Origin: Agapetus fuscipes
Lineage: Eukaryota; Arthropoda; Insecta; Trichoptera; Glossosomatidae
DNA length: 64,000 nucleotides
Assembly: GCA_951799405.1 (NCBI GenBank)
Contig: OX637336.1
Coordinates: 19,139,479 to 19,203,478 of the forward strand
Direction of reading: 5' to 3'
Below the pieces are notes generated by a model. That model searched no databases. It was not told the origin of the DNA and worked only from the letters and a program-made list of their open reading frames with translations. A program made the position numbers and the translations under genes. This document shows positions 10,540-21,244 of this stretch, piece after piece. Position 1 is the first letter of the stretch. Each line of letters starts with the position of its first letter.

Positions 10540-11285
10540 TAATAAAACTCTACGTTTAAACTCAAACAGAGCGTTTTAAATAGGAATTTTAAGCTTAATT
10601 AAACGGCCGGTTGATGATGCTGGAGAGATGTATTCCGGGATATGTTGCCGTTGTATATTGGAGCTAAAGCTTCCGCAGATTTCGCCCATGTCTATGATGG
10701 GCTTTTTCTATGGAAAAGTGAAATCATGAAGATGATCTCGATGAAACTGTGAGTACACTCAGGATTTAAGTATAAAAATACTTGTCATCATTTTTTATAC
10801 TAAAATCCCGAGTGTACTCTCATTCTCATCAAGATCATTTGAGTCGTATAAATGCAAACGCCGTCAACTCCTTACGCAATGATTTTGAGTAAAATAAACT
10901 TGTAAACTTGTAAAACGACAACACCAGTTGGAGATGACGGCGTTTGCACGAAATCATACTTTTTCAATTAAAATTACGAAGGATTAAGTGAGGTTTACAT
11001 TATATCGCACACAGCAAACGATTTGTTACACTGCGCAGAATCAAATTCAATCATTATCTCAAAAATCATAAATATTGGAGATGACGGCGTTTGCAGTTAT
11101 ACGACTCATTTCATCATTTCACTTTCTCCCTGAAAAAGCCCATCGTGGACATAGGCGAAACATCTGAAAGCTCCAGCTCCCACATATAACGGCAACAGAT
11201 TCCGGAAAACAAATCTCCAGAATTAAAGCGTTGGAACAAAAATACATGCTAACTTAAACGCCCACTTGAGCTCTGTTTTAATTTT
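10540..11285. mobile_element. Foldback element with hammerhead-like hairpins in both arms
   Basis: Two inverted arms: left about 10606-10745 and right about 11100-11220. The right arm reads TTTCACTTTCTCCCTGAAAA, then a GCCCAT..ATAGGC stem and CGAAAC, then AGCTCCAGCTCCCAC, ACGGCAACAGATTCCGGAAA. The left arm is its complement. An inner imperfect hairpin lies at 10751-10820 (GAGTACACTC..GAGTGTACTC), and GGAGATGACGGCGTTTGCA occurs three times (once inverted). The same arm sequence recurs at 42345-42436 and 49688-49871. It resembles Penelope-like or related retroposon ends, but no coding part is present. Outer limits are approximate. Confidence 0.65.
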
Positions 11286-11565
11286 GAAACATTTTTGGGT
11301 ACAATGCTTCTATGGTTGACTTTCGTACAAAGCTTTCTACTTGAGGCAGGGCATAATATTGTTAACTGAATGTATACATGCATACCAAAGTGGGTACACA
11401 CTGTGTCGGGCTGATGGTTTGACTTGGTTTAGTTTTTCCTGGGCGGTGGTTAAACGCCAACATTGGACAGCTGGTGTTTGCCGCTAACCCATACACCAGA
11501 AAATACCTAAGTGTTTATAAATTCTACGAAATATTTGTAACAATTATGCTCCTGAAAATGTTTAA
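11286..11565. other. Unassigned stretch
   Basis: Nothing recognised apart from an ACCACCGCCC-like run; no coding signal. Confidence 0.35.
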
Positions 11566-11812
11566 TAATCTAATCTAATCTAATCTAAGCTACAAAGATA
11601 TATATCATTTAAGATTTATATTAAATGCATTCCCACAAGCAGACATGTATAATTTCGCGCTAACACATGCCGCATGTGGACCTACAATATAAAGACCCAA
11701 TCTCAAATGAACATAAGCCATGCAACTCTTGCCGTCCTTTCCTGAAACAGGGGTGACATTGGCAAAGCGAACCATTTTTTTCAGTATGGGTGGTCAGCCG
11801 CATACCAACCTT
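11566..11812 (-). repeat. RTE-tail repeat
   Basis: Reverse full copy starting with three TCTAA units and ending GGTCAGCCGCATACCAACC. Very similar to the copy at 49217-49474. Confidence 0.85.
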
Positions 11813-12059
11813 TGATGGGCGAAAAAGTTTTCAGCGAATGAATGAATAAAAAGTGAAATAAAACTGTGCTTTGTCTATTCAATCTTTAAAAATATAATTG
11901 ATTTCCACTGTGTTATCCGAAAAACTCTACAAAATATTATAGAAAATTGAAAAGTAAATTTTACGAAAAAAAAAACGATGATACTGTTTCTTCAGAATGT
12001 TAGATTGATTATATAGAACGTTAGGTTGATTATATGACCACTAAACTACTACATACTGG
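11813..12059. other. Unassigned AT-rich stretch
   Basis: No gene or repeat recognised. A direct duplication (TTAGATTGATTATAT / TTAGGTTGATTATAT) is seen near 12000-12035. Confidence 0.35.
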
Positions 12060-12329
12060 ACCAGTAAGCAGTAGTCTAGTGGTTAACTGAAGTTTGTGAG
12101 TTCAATTCCTGGCGGAGCACGAAATAAATGTTTGTATTTTTAACAAAACGGCTTTTGCTGGGTTGAAGAATTCATATAGCTCCAGAGAAGAACGGTTATC
12201 AAAGGTGTACCCAGCCTTATAGCGAGAAGAGTCTTGCCAGAAAATTGGCGCTTTCTATAGCGACGACCAAGTTTGCAGAGGGCTCTTGAGGTGTTATTCA
12301 CACGAAAACAGCGTTCAGTAAATAAATCT
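12060..12329 (+). repeat. SINE-T1, near full length
   Basis: Head CCAGTAAGCAGTAGTCTAGT, box B region GAGTTCAATTCCTGGCGGAG, the body (GCTGGGTTGAAGAATTCAT, TTGGCGCTTTCTATAGCG) and the 3' part GGGCTCTTGAGGTGT with AAAACAGCG and AAATAAATC. Confidence 0.8.
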
Positions 12330-12364
12330 GGTTATTTTTACTAATAGAATACGTTAAAAAAATT

Positions 12365-12505
12365 GGGGTCTTTCAACAATCCAACTTCAACTGAAGTGGT
12401 TAACGTAAGGCTGGTCTCCTTACCTGCAAAAATAAATATATCCTACTCACCACATGTGAGCGTTCGGAAAAAACGCTGTAAGAAGTTACACTATATATTT
12501 TTTGA
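12365..12505 (+). repeat. SINE-T2, 3' half
   Basis: CAACTGAAGTGGTTAACGTAAGG, AAAATAAATA, CACCACATGTGAGCGTTCGG and AGAAGTTACACTATAT. Head missing. Confidence 0.7.
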
Positions 12506-12659
12506 GTTGTTTATAAACAAGTCACGGTTACTAGAACTTAACTTCCTGACCTACATAAGAAATTCAATTACAAATTGTTTAATCCTGTGAGATTTAATGT
12601 CAATGGCTTTCATGTCAAACACTTTCAGACTTGCTCCAGCGTCTTAATGGATCTGAAAG

Positions 12660-13640
12660 TTTCTTGAACGCAAAGGCTCCGCTAAACCGTCCATGCTACT
12701 GCCTGCCCGGAGGGTGGGGTGGTACAACGGCCTCCATGATAAAACGGCACAGTGACAAAACGACACATTACAGAACAACATATTATGACAGATCAACACA
12801 TGAGTGAAAACACTTGCCATAAAAAACAAATGACAGAACAACACATGGCAGAACGTCACAATGACCAAACATCGAAAGACTTTATTATTTTTTATCTTTT
12901 TTTATCTTTCAATTAAGAAACTAATTTATGGGAAGATTCACTGATTGATCGAAAAGAAAAACATATATAGTACCTACTAAATAGTACTTCTCAGCAACTG
13001 TTTTTACCTAAAAAAAAGCAGCATGCAGCTTCGGGTTGAGCAGAAGGAACACGATTACTTCAGCAGTTTTTCGGCTCGTCCATCACGCACTGACGTCATC
13101 GCAACATCTTTTTAATTATTAATGTTATAATTTGTAAAAGAGCATCGCACAAAACATTGCATGAAAAAATATCACCTACCTGAAGCAGAACATACAAATA
13201 TCCCATGACAAAACATCACACAACAGGAAACATCATAAACAGGATGACAAAAGAAATAAATAACGCCCCCGATTATCATTATAAGATAATAAAAGAAAAA
13301 CCTAATTAAGGTGAAAATAAAGAGCATTTTTTACCGCGTTAACCCCAAAGGAGAACCCCGTAGCTTATGGCGTGTGGAAGCAAAATAAACGTTTCTGTTT
13401 TTTGTGATTTTTTTATGTTTTTTCATGTGGCATTTTTGGACTATTCTGTTTTAGGTTTGTAATGTTTCAGATGATATGCCCTTGCCCTTGTGTTGCTTTG
13501 TCACAGTTATATTATGTCATCTATCGTTAAGTCATGTGTCGTTTTGTCATTGTGCCGTTCTACACTGTCACCGTCCGCGGCGCTGCCTGCTAGGGGTGGC
13601 CAAACGACCGCCTGCATAATGCAGCGCCTTCTAATTAATT
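12660..13640. mobile_element. Foldback element with satellite-like arms
   Basis: The left arm (about 12660-12880) and right arm (about 13480-13640) are inverted relatives. Each has a GC-rich tip (CCTGCCCGGAGGGTGG / CTGCTAGGGGTGGCC) and then short repeats built on ACGACACATGACAAAA in opposite orientations. The middle (12880-13480) is unrelated AT-rich DNA with the same motif at 13180-13230. It shares tip and arm type with the foldback at 54365-55120. Confidence 0.6.
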
Positions 13641-13919
13641 TTAACCTTTCAATGCCGTTATATATATATAGATTATAGATTATAGAACGCCGTCCCCGGA
13701 CCGGGCGCGGGCTGCAGCAATTTTGTTTTATTCCCGTGCTCCCACATTCAAAGTGGCTGCTATAATTTTAACGACCGGCCAAGTTGATAAGGTTTATTCA
13801 CTCTTACATGCTGTTAGTTTTCCACACAATACTAAATTTTAAAGACTTTTTCTTAAGAAATTTTCATAGTGAATGAAAATTCATAACATTATTTTCATTA
13901 AAATGTTAAACGTTATTTT
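13641..13919. other. Unassigned stretch with GC-rich patch
   Basis: A TATA microsatellite and ATAGATTATAGATTATAG, then a GC-rich patch CGCCGTCCCCGGACCGGGCG (13688-13707). No gene recognised. Confidence 0.35.
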
Positions 13920-14110
13920 GTGACTTATATGTTGGTATGAGGCTGACCCCACATACTGTAACAAATGGTTCACTTTGTCACCCCTGTTTGAGGGAAGGTC
14001 GGCAAGAATTGCATGTTGTAGGTCCACACGCGGCATGTGCAAGCGCGAACTTGGGCTTGTCTGCTTATGGAAATGCATGAAATGAATAAATTTTAAATGT
14101 TATAGATTGT
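13920..14110 (+). repeat. RTE-tail repeat
   Basis: From TTGACTTATATGTTGG to ATGTTATAGATTG, with internal shortening after GGTCGGCAAGAATTGCA. Confidence 0.75.
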
Positions 14111-14112
14111 AA

Positions 14113-14300
14113 TGTTTTAACACGGGTTCAATAAAAACTGCGGTGATTTTTTTTACACAATTCATTTCAGATTCGGTTCGGATAGAGAGTCAGTTTTGGT
14201 CCTTTTTTATAGTAAGAACGAAGATCATTCTCGAAACATTGAGAATCGTCACATGCCATACTCCCGAAAATCCATTTTAATAAAAAAAGGGGAAATCGAA
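14113..14300 (-). mobile_element. LTR fragment, type C (reverse)
   Basis: Begins TGTTTTAACACGGGTTCAAT, the complement of the type C LTR end (ATTGAACCCGGTGAAATCAT, at 37103-37122). It then keeps the order of the same LTR (TTTCAGATTCGGTTCGGAT; CATTGAGAATCGTCACATG). The 5' part is lost. Confidence 0.5.
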
Positions 14301-14769
14301 GGCAACTCTATAGAGGCTCTGGTTATCCCTTGTGGAATGGTAACAGAGTTACAGCTACAGTTCATTTATCGTTTTAGAATTTTATTTACACGTTATTAGG
14401 TATATGGTTTCTTAGAACAAACGCTATGATTGTAATATGAATATTTAAGCGACCTGGGCTGGCAGTCTCATCAGGACGGTAGATAGCCTGTTACCGTCGA
14501 CGGTACGTTAGAGATACCTATTTGAAAGTTTGCAATAGCGCCGCTAGGTGTCAATGCGTGCATATGATTGGTCAAATAGTTTAATACCTTTCATCGGTAC
14601 AATGTTAACGAGCTTTGGTAGACTCAACTGACGGTAACGTTCGTGGTAACTACCATATTGATGGTAGCGTATCAAGCAAATTGAACTGCCTGATACGCAA
14701 ACGATTGGAGTAAACTAGTATCTGCAGTTATTTGAAATATTCTTATCTATGTTTTTTTTTTAAATACGA

Positions 14770-15000
14770 AATTACATTTAAGATTTATACGAGTATTAAA
14801 TGTATTACCAAAGCAGACACGTATATGTTCTCGCTTACACATACTGCATGTGGACCTAGAATATAAAAACCCAAATTTCAGATGAACATAAGCACTGCAA
14901 CTTTTGCCGACTTTTCCTGAAACAGGGGTGACTTTTGCAAAGTGAAACATTTTTTTTAAATGTGAGGGTTCAGCCTCATATCAACCTACAAGACAAGGAA
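14770..15000 (-). repeat. RTE-tail repeat
   Basis: Reverse copy nested in the TIR element. Body CAAAGCAGACACGTATATG, TGAAACAGGGGTGAC; ends CAACCTACAAGACAAGGAA. Confidence 0.75.
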
Positions 15001-15108
15001 TAAATTTTAAACTGAATAAAATTCATAAAACAATATTTAAAAAAAACAGTAAAGAAAAATAAAACTTAAAAAATTAAATTTAAAAAATTAAAATGGTAAG
15101 GGTAAGGG

Positions 15109-15356
15109 TTCCTTGACTTATAGGTTGGTATGCGGCTGACCACCCATGCTGTAAAAATGGTTCACTTTGCCAATGTCACCCCTGTCTCAGGGAAGGACGG
15201 CAAGAGTTGCTGGGTGTATGTCCATTTGAGATGGTTTTTATGTTGTAGGTTCACATGCGGCATGTGCAAGCGCGATCTTGTACGTGTCTGGTAGTGAAAA
15301 TGCATGTAATGTGAATCTCCATTGTAACATATCTTTGCAACTTAGATTAGATTAGA
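15109..15356 (+). repeat. RTE-tail repeat
   Basis: Complete copy from TTCCTTGACTTATAGG to TTGCAACTTAGATTAGATTA. Confidence 0.85.
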
Positions 15357-15366
15357 AAATAGTTAA

Positions 15367-15614
15367 TTTCTTGACGTATAGGTTGGTATGAGGCTGAACC
15401 ACAATGGTTTCAAAAATGGTTCACTTGGCAAATGCCACCTCTGTTTCAGAGAAGGTCGGAAAAAATACAGGGTTTATTTTAACGTGAGGTTTCGTTTATT
15501 TTATACGTACACATGCAGCATGTGAAAGAGCAAACTTACACGTGTCTGCTTGTGAGCGTGCATTAAACATGATCCCCTTGAATATCAATACAACTTTGAT
15601 CTTTGATTATAGAT
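15367..15614 (+). repeat. RTE-tail repeat
   Basis: Second copy only 10 bp after the previous one in the same orientation. It starts TTCTTGACGTATAGG and ends in a decayed GATTATAGATT. Confidence 0.8.
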
Positions 15615-15934
15615 TTATGATATTTATAATAGTTGTGAATAACTTAGGATTTCATTTTTGGATTTATTTAATTTAATTTTAATTTCATTTTGTTTTTTTT
15701 TATTAAATTTATTTTGTTTATTTTTTATTTATTTTATTTATTTCGTAAATTTTAAACACGAGCAAATACGCGGAAGTTCGTGTTTACTCATGCTACACGT
15801 GAACTTTCTAAATAAGCGTCATAAACCCTGCAACTTAGGTTATATACTTCGAAGGCTGCTGGCATATCATAGCGGCAGATTAGGTCAACAATAATGAATG
15901 GTAGACCTAGTAGAGAAGATACGTTGACCGTGTC

Positions 15935-16330
15935 CATACAATAAAGCCATACAAAATGGCGTCAAGGGAACAGCTGATCAATAATTCTACGTATTTCTTA
16001 CAAAATACCTAAACGTCATTCAATTGATTTGGCGACCTATCATGACCGGTAGCTGGCTGCCGAGACTTCCTTTGATAATACTTACCATCGTTACCTGTCG
16101 CCATACAAAAAAATATCCAAGATGGCCGCAGGTGAACAGCTGATTAATAATTCTACGTATTTCATAAAAAAGTACCTAAATGTCACTCGGTACATTTGGC
16201 GACCTATCATTCCGGTAGCTGACAATGTCGAGACTCGCATTGATACCGTTTACCGTCGTTACCTGTCCCCATACAAAAAAAATAAACAAAATGGCCGCAG
16301 GTGAACAGCTGATTAGAGATTGACAGGTGT
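15935..16330 (+). repeat. Tandem repeat, period about 167 bp, 2.3 copies
   Basis: AACAGCTGAT falls at 15969, 16135 and 16303. Each unit carries CCATACAAAA, ATGGCCGCAGGTGAACAGC, AATTCTACGTATTTC and TTTGGCGACCTATCAT. It forms the sub-terminal region of the TIR element ending at 16394. Confidence 0.85.
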
Positions 16331-16699
16331 TCATACTAATCTGAACGACAATCGGTAGGTAGGATCTACCGTTTGTGTTGAGACTGCCAGCCCCTGGCAC
16401 CTTTCATGGCATCGCATCAGCAGATCTGGAATTCCCTGCTCGATGCAGTAAGCCTTAACGCTCTACCTTCCATTCTGAATATTATTCCAATAATGTTTAT
16501 GGTCTCTCTTCAGGTGGATCTGCAGTCAGGAATATCCTCGGCATTTGTCTCCACATCTGGTGCGAGATGGCAGAAAAGACTGCTCAGACAGAGGTAGTAA
16601 AAATGGATACTAGAAGTCAAGTAAACGTGACCCAGAATAAATAAAATGAAATAGAGTTCTGTCTACCTAAAAATACTTCGGATCTCTTGGCATGATCGG

Positions 16700-16939
16700 T
16701 ACCCTTAGTACGAGTTGCAAAACATGAGAAAAGTAAAGTTTACGGAAAATATTAAAGCGTGATTTCTCCCAAAATCTACCGTTTTTGTTTCTTACACTTT
16801 GTGGCCTTAGTAAAAAAGTTACAGTGATGAAGAAAATCAGGTTCAAACAAACAAAAACGGCAGATTTTGGGGGAAATCACTCTTTAATTATTGCCGTAAA
16901 CTTTACATTACTCAAGTTTTGCAATTCGTACTAAGGTTA
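16700..16939. mobile_element. Hairpin MITE with 3 bp TSD (CGG), copy 1
   Basis: Starts TACCCTTAGTACGAGTTGC and ends with its near-complement (GCAATTCGTACTAAGGTTA). The two halves pair over roughly 100 bp each around a short centre (TTACACTTTGTGGCC..). CGG flanks both sides (697-699 and 940-942 in the last three digits), a perfect 3 bp TSD. No coding. Sister copy at 46906-47135. Confidence 0.85.
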
Positions 16940-16950
16940 CGGGTCACCAA

Positions 16951-17176
16951 TCGTCCTCACAATGCTTGTTTTACTTAACAAGCATTTGATTCAAAGATGA
17001 CTTTTTAACGAAATAATCTTGAGAATCACATTCTACACAATCTGAGCTGAGAAAAATGGGTAAAACGTGTTAATGTGGGAGTTTTTTTGCATGTTTTTCA
17101 AATAAATTGCCAGCGTTCCTCTTATTATATTCAATTAACTCTCACGGACATAAGACAAACAAACACTTAGAGCACG
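16951..17176 (+). mobile_element. MITE M1 copy
   Basis: The left end TCGTCCTCACAATGCTTGTT and right end ACAAACAAACACTTAGAGCA are inverted relatives of the GTCCCCTTAGTGCTTGTTTG ends seen at 59107-59359. The interior shares GATTCAAAGATGAC and ATTCTACACAATCTGAG with the other copies. Confidence 0.65.
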
Positions 17177-17198
17177 CAATAAATAAGCTATCTGACGT

Positions 17199-17450
17199 AT
17201 GCGGACCACAACGAAACTTCTGTCAACCATTGAGCAGGGAAAGCTGACGCACTTCGGACACGTCATGAGAAATGAGAAATACCGTCTTATCATACAGGGT
17301 AAGATTGAGGGGAGAACAACTCAAGGACGCCGAAAGACATCGTGGCTGAAAGATTTGTGATAACGGTTCAACAAAAGCACCATGCACCTGTTTCGAGCCG
17401 CAGCATCCAAGGTTAAAAGAGCCATGATAATCACCAATTTTCGATAAAAG
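17199..17450 (+). pseudogene. LINE ORF2 C-terminus relic
   Basis: One frame reads KLLSTIEQGKLTHFGHVM, then RNEKYRLIIQGKIEGR, RRKTSWLKDL, two in-frame stops, then LFRAAASKVKRAMIITNF. This is the characteristic C-terminus of a large group of animal endonuclease/RT LINEs (gly-his-val-met core, then GRRKTSWL, then FRAA). Two stops (17358-17363) and absence of the RT core show it is a dead fragment. It differs from the RTE-like C-terminus at 28256-28591, so a second LINE lineage is represented. Confidence 0.65.
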
Positions 17451-17612
17451 TGGCACCAAAAAAAAAAGAAGAGCTTTATTGTCTCGATTTTATAAATGAT
17501 CATGTAATCTAGAACCCTAAACAAATGCCAACACATGTTTTGCACACACTATAGTTTTCCCTAGTTATCATTCAAAACAAGCAATTGGATTTTTTCTTAA
17601 GTGTAAATCTAT

Positions 17613-17838
17613 AACACAGTGAAAGTCCATTTTTAATGGATGAAACCAGAGTTTAAATTCACTTTTTTTTTTTTTTTGCTCCAATATTTTCGCCTAATGA
17701 GGCATCTTCAGGAGTAGAATGATTAATATGGTTAATGGTTAATGGTGAACCATTCTGCTCATGAAGATGCCTCATTAGGCGAAAATGATTGAGCAAAAAA
17801 AAAAGTGAATTACAGCTCTGTTTTTCTCCATTTAAATT
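17613..17838. mobile_element. Foldback FB-1, short copy
   Basis: Starts AACACAGTGAAAGTCCATTT. It has two inverted arms with the core hairpin motif (CTTCAGG complement at 17687-17712; ATGAAGATGCC..AGGCGAAAA at 17761-17784) around a 45 bp centre. The outer arm is AAATTCACTTTTTT / AAAAAAGTGAATT. Relative of 35497-36010. Confidence 0.75.
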
Positions 17839-18526
17839 TTGTAAACATTTACAAACAATTAGTTCTAATTTTTATTTTGAGAAGAATTAATCACTCACTG
17901 TCTTTGTCAGAATGAGGTATGGGAAAGTCAAACCTCACTTGCATCTTTAGCGGTCTCCTGGACCAGTTTAATATCATAAAAGTTTCCAGTCAGATGCTAA
18001 ATTACCTCGTACAAAGCCAGAAAACTTGGCGAATTTCAGCTCGTGAATTTTATTAACATTCTGCAGTCGGACTAAAAAATAACACCGCCTTAACTAACCC
18101 GCATGAATGTCAAATAGAGTTTTTACGTTAGTCTACCAAAGGAATGCAAAATTTTATTTTGCTCAAAGTGCACCTTTGACCGTAGTTTTTACTTGCCCAA
18201 GTTTTTTGTTTTAGTTATAAATGTATTTTAATTTAGTGGTCGGTTGTCGTTTTTCGGCTAACGACAGTGCCAATTTCACTTTTTATTAATGGTATTATTT
18301 TCATAACAAAATAACAGTGTGAGTGAAAGCTCATTCTAGTGGTTGAACCCCCTGTGGAAGACTAAAAAACCAAATACAGTCCACTCATCGCGAAACCATC
18401 CATTTATGGTCCTTCGAACCGGATTCATCGAAATTCCATTTTATGGTCTTCTCCCAAGATTCTTTGAATTCCAATGGGAAAGGTGAGAAGTGTTCATAGA
18501 AAGAGATTAAAAAAAATGAATTGCAG
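17839..18526. other. Unassigned stretch
   Basis: About 690 bp without a recognised gene or repeat. TCGTTTTTCGGCTAACGACA near 18247 is a small hairpin. Confidence 0.4.
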
Positions 18527-18706
18527 TTGCTGCAAGGCTGGATGGACCTTGGTTGACCGGTTTTTGGTTAAGGCTTATGAATTTTTCAACCAAGGGAAGA
18601 GCATATTTTAAAATACAAACGGTATACTTTTTGTGCTCCGCAGGAATTCGAAGACACAACCTTCCATTTCGAGTCCGGGGTGTTACCACTGGACTACGGA
18701 TCGGTT
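18527..18706 (-). repeat. SINE-T1, 5' two-thirds
   Basis: Reverse copy: CAAGGCTGGATGGACCTTGG, TTATGAATTTTTCAACC, TTTGTGCTCCGCAGGAATTC, CCTTCCATTTCGAGTCCGG, ACTGGACTACGGATCGGT. Confidence 0.8.
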
Positions 18707-18989
18707 AGGAACACATAGCTCTTCACAATGCGCTTGCAATTTTTACGATTTTGAATATATACCATTAATTTTGGCAAATAATGATGGTGTTATTAGGTGC
18801 TCTCCGTTCTGTAATTACGTCCTCATTAGGCAGCACAATTACCAGCACTCGGCTGTGATGTAAATTGCCGGAGAGCAAACATTCACGTCATCAGACTTCA
18901 ACAGCGAAGGCTACATGACGTGGGGCAGGGTCTGCCAAAGTGTGAGGCGCGAAATGGTCTTATTTAGCTACGAAAAAAAGTTCGAAAAA

Positions 18990-19145
18990 ACTTCTTGTTG
19001 CGCTATCCTCGAATGGTTTTGCATGTTGCAAGTGAAACCTATCTATTTTTACAGATGAGGGGCCGGCCTTACCATTTCAGTAGAAGTGGAGGTTTTCCAG
19101 CTCCCGAGGGGGCTGGTGTTCATTTCTTGGAAAGGATGAGTAAAT
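18990..19145 (-). repeat. SINE-T2, 3' half
   Basis: Reverse copy: CTTCTTGTTGCGC, GAAACCTATCTATTTTTAC, GAGGGGCCGGCCTTACC, CCAGCTCCCGAGGGGGCTGG, TTCATTTCTTGGAAAGG. Confidence 0.75.
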
Positions 19146-19430
19146 AAAGTTATACACTTTCACTACCACTTTCATGGTCGGTATTATATAATGAATTGTT
19201 TTTATGGTTTTTCGGGTTAGACAATGGTCTATATGCAGATTTTTTATCTGCCAAATAAATAAATCTGGCTTGATAAAATTGGCATTTTATATGGCATCTT
19301 TTTATAAATCTGTCATTTTATCTGCCAAATAATAAATCTGGCATAAAGAAATAAATTTGCAAAATAAATAAATCTGGCATATAAAAAAGCTGCATGTAGA
19401 CCATGGTCTAACCCGAAACCCCATAAAAAC
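19146..19430. repeat. Inverted segments with short TCTGCCAAATAAATAAATCTGGC repeats
   Basis: AATTGTTTTTATGGTTTTTC / GGTTAGACAATGGTCTATAT at 19195-19235 is inverted at 19398-19432 (ATATAGACCATGGTCTAACC-like, AAAAACAATTC). Between them AAATAAATCTGGC recurs three times. Small foldback of unknown family. Confidence 0.55.
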
Positions 19431-19580
19431 AATTCAGGATGAGTAAACCTTGACTGTATTTTATTTTGAGTTTTGAAATAAACAACAAAACGGAAGATTT
19501 TTTTGACACCCTCGATGCGATTCAAATCCGAGCTCTCAGCATGGAATGCAAGGTAGAGTGCTTGCATTCCGGTCGATATA
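19431..19580 (-). repeat. SINE-T2, 5' half
   Basis: Reverse copy of the head and middle: GAGTTTTGAAATAAACAACA, GACACCCTCGATGCGATTC, CGAGCTCTCAGCATGGAATG, TAGAGTGCTTGCATTCC, GGTCGATATACC. Confidence 0.75.
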
Positions 19581-19663
19581 CCGGATTTTCATTTGTGTCG
19601 CAAAATATCAAAAATTTCTCGATATTACTCCTCAGCACTTGACTTTGATATAGTCAGTAGCTC

Positions 19664-19897
19664 GTCTCCCTCACGACTTGTTTGGCTTATTTACCATGTG
19701 ATTCAAAGATGACTTTTCAATGAAGTTGTCTCAACAATTACATTCTATACAATCTACAAAAAAAGTTAAACATGATTGTGTGAGAGTTGTTTTAAATAGT
19801 TTATAAATCGATTTCCAGCATTCATAGGAAACATTTCTACTGTGAAATGACAATGAAGATAAGAACTGTGTTGACGACAAAGCAAACAGCTTGACAG
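19664..19897 (+). mobile_element. MITE M1 copy
   Basis: GTCTCCCTCACGACTTGTTT at the left; interior TGATTCAAAGATGACTTTTC and ATTACATTCTATACAATCT; right end GACAAAGCAAACAGC. Ends decayed. Confidence 0.6.
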
Positions 19898-20069
19898 TCT
19901 CTGTAACTGTAGAACCACCAATACAACCTCCATACATGATGAATCCTGGGGGCGCAAATCCATAGCCAAACAATGCTCAACATCCGCGCTCCCGTAGATT
20001 TACATATTCACATATTCTGTCGACAAACATGCCACCTAGAGATCATTACTGGGGCCGGAAATATACGGT

Positions 20070-21130
20070 GTTGCAAGTAAAACCTGTAGAACAAGTAAAA
20101 TCAGTAGAAACAGTGAAGCAAGTCAAACCAATGAAGTGTTGAATGCAGGTAAACCAGTGAAATATGTTAGATCAATGAAACTCGTGATATAATAAATTAA
20201 CAGTGAAACAAGTAAAATATTAAAATCAGTTAAAACATTGGAACAAGTGCAATAAAAAATAGGTTGAAAGCAGAAAAATTATTTCAATCTGCGAAACATG
20301 TTAGACCAAAGAAACTCGTAATATTCAAAATAAACAGAGAGATAAGCAAAGTTAGTAGAAAAAGTTCAACAAAGTTTAACCATTGTAATGTTGAAAGCAG
20401 TAAAGCCAGTGCAATCAGTGAATCCAGTGAAATATGTTAGATCAAATTAAACTAAAGCAGTAAAGCTAGTGCAATCAGTGAAGCCAATGAAATACATCTG
20501 ATAAATCAATGAATCTCGAGATATCAGAAATAAAAAGTTAAGCAAGGGAAACGATAAAATCAGATGATACAGTGGAACAAGTGCAACCAATGAAAGGTTG
20601 AAAGGAGTAAAACCTGTGTAATATGTAAGACCGATGAAACTCGCGATAACAGCAATAAATAGTGAAACAAGTAAAATAGTAAAATTAGTAACAATACTGG
20701 AGTAAGTACAATCTATGAAAGGTTTTAACCTTTCATAGATTGTACTTACATAGATTGTTTTACTGCTTTCAAGCAGTAAAACCAGTGTAATATGTAAGAC
20801 CGATGAAACTCGCGAAAACAGCAATAATTAATAGTGAAACAAGTAAAATAGTAAAATTAGTAACAATACTGGAGTAAGTACAATCTATGAAAGGTTTTAA
20901 CCTTTCATAGATTGTACTTACATAGATTGTTTTACTGCTTTCAAGCAGTAAAACCAGTGTAATATGTAAGACCGATGAAACTCGCGATAACAGCAATAAA
21001 TAGTGAAACAAGTAAAATAGTAAAATCAGTAAAACTACTGGAGTAAGTACAATCTATGAAATGTTGAAACCAGTAAAACATGTTAGACAAACGAAACTTC
21101 TGATATAAAAAATAACAGTGAAAAAAGTAC
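20070..21130. repeat. Degenerate tandem array with embedded palindromes
   Basis: Units built on AAACAAGTAAAAT, CAGTGTAATATGTAAGACC, GATGAAACTCGCGATA. The regular part has starts at 20615, 20785 and 20957 (period 170-172); earlier units are diverged. Two of the regular units contain a perfect 23 bp inverted repeat around TT (20702-20749 and 20874-20921). Open frames of 80-125 codons on the minus strand are by-products of the repetition. Confidence 0.85.
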
Positions 21131-21139
21131 AACGGTAAA

Positions 21140-21244
21140 ATTGGATTTGAAATAAACACCAAACGGGAAATCATTTCTGACACCTTCAGCGGGATTCAAA
21201 GCCGAGATCCCGGCATGGAATGCAAGCACTCTACCAACCGGACG
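21140..21244 (-). repeat. SINE-T2, 5' half
   Basis: Reverse copy: GGATTTGAAATAAACACC, GACACCTTCAGCGGGATTC, CCGGCATGGAATGCAAGCAC, TACCAACCGGAC. Confidence 0.7.

Larger units (their letters stand above)
14456..16394. mobile_element. 1.94 kb terminal-inverted-repeat element with nested repeats
   Basis: The left end, GGGCTGGCAGTCTCA then ACGGTAGAT, is inverted at the right end (ATCTACCG..TGAGACTGCCAGCCCC, 16357-16394). Inside the left end are short TACCGTCGACGGTA palindromes. Inside the right end are 2.3 copies of a repeat of about 167 bp (15935-16330). The middle is filled by nested RTE-tail repeats. No transposase coding is visible, so it is non-autonomous, and I find no convincing TSD. Confidence 0.6.

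Noticed and set aside
11130..11161. Confident hammerhead ribozyme call
   Set aside because: The CUGANGA box is altered (CUGAAAA) and an extra base precedes the stem; reported only as a hammerhead-like motif.
12644..12868. 74-codon minus-strand frame
   Set aside because: Translation of the same satellite-arm repeats.
16515..16594. Exon resembling part of a cytochrome P450 (SAFVSTSGARWQKRL)
   Set aside because: Splice-like borders (CTCTTCAG and GAG/GTAGTA) exist, but the similarity is about 12 residues and cannot support a family call.
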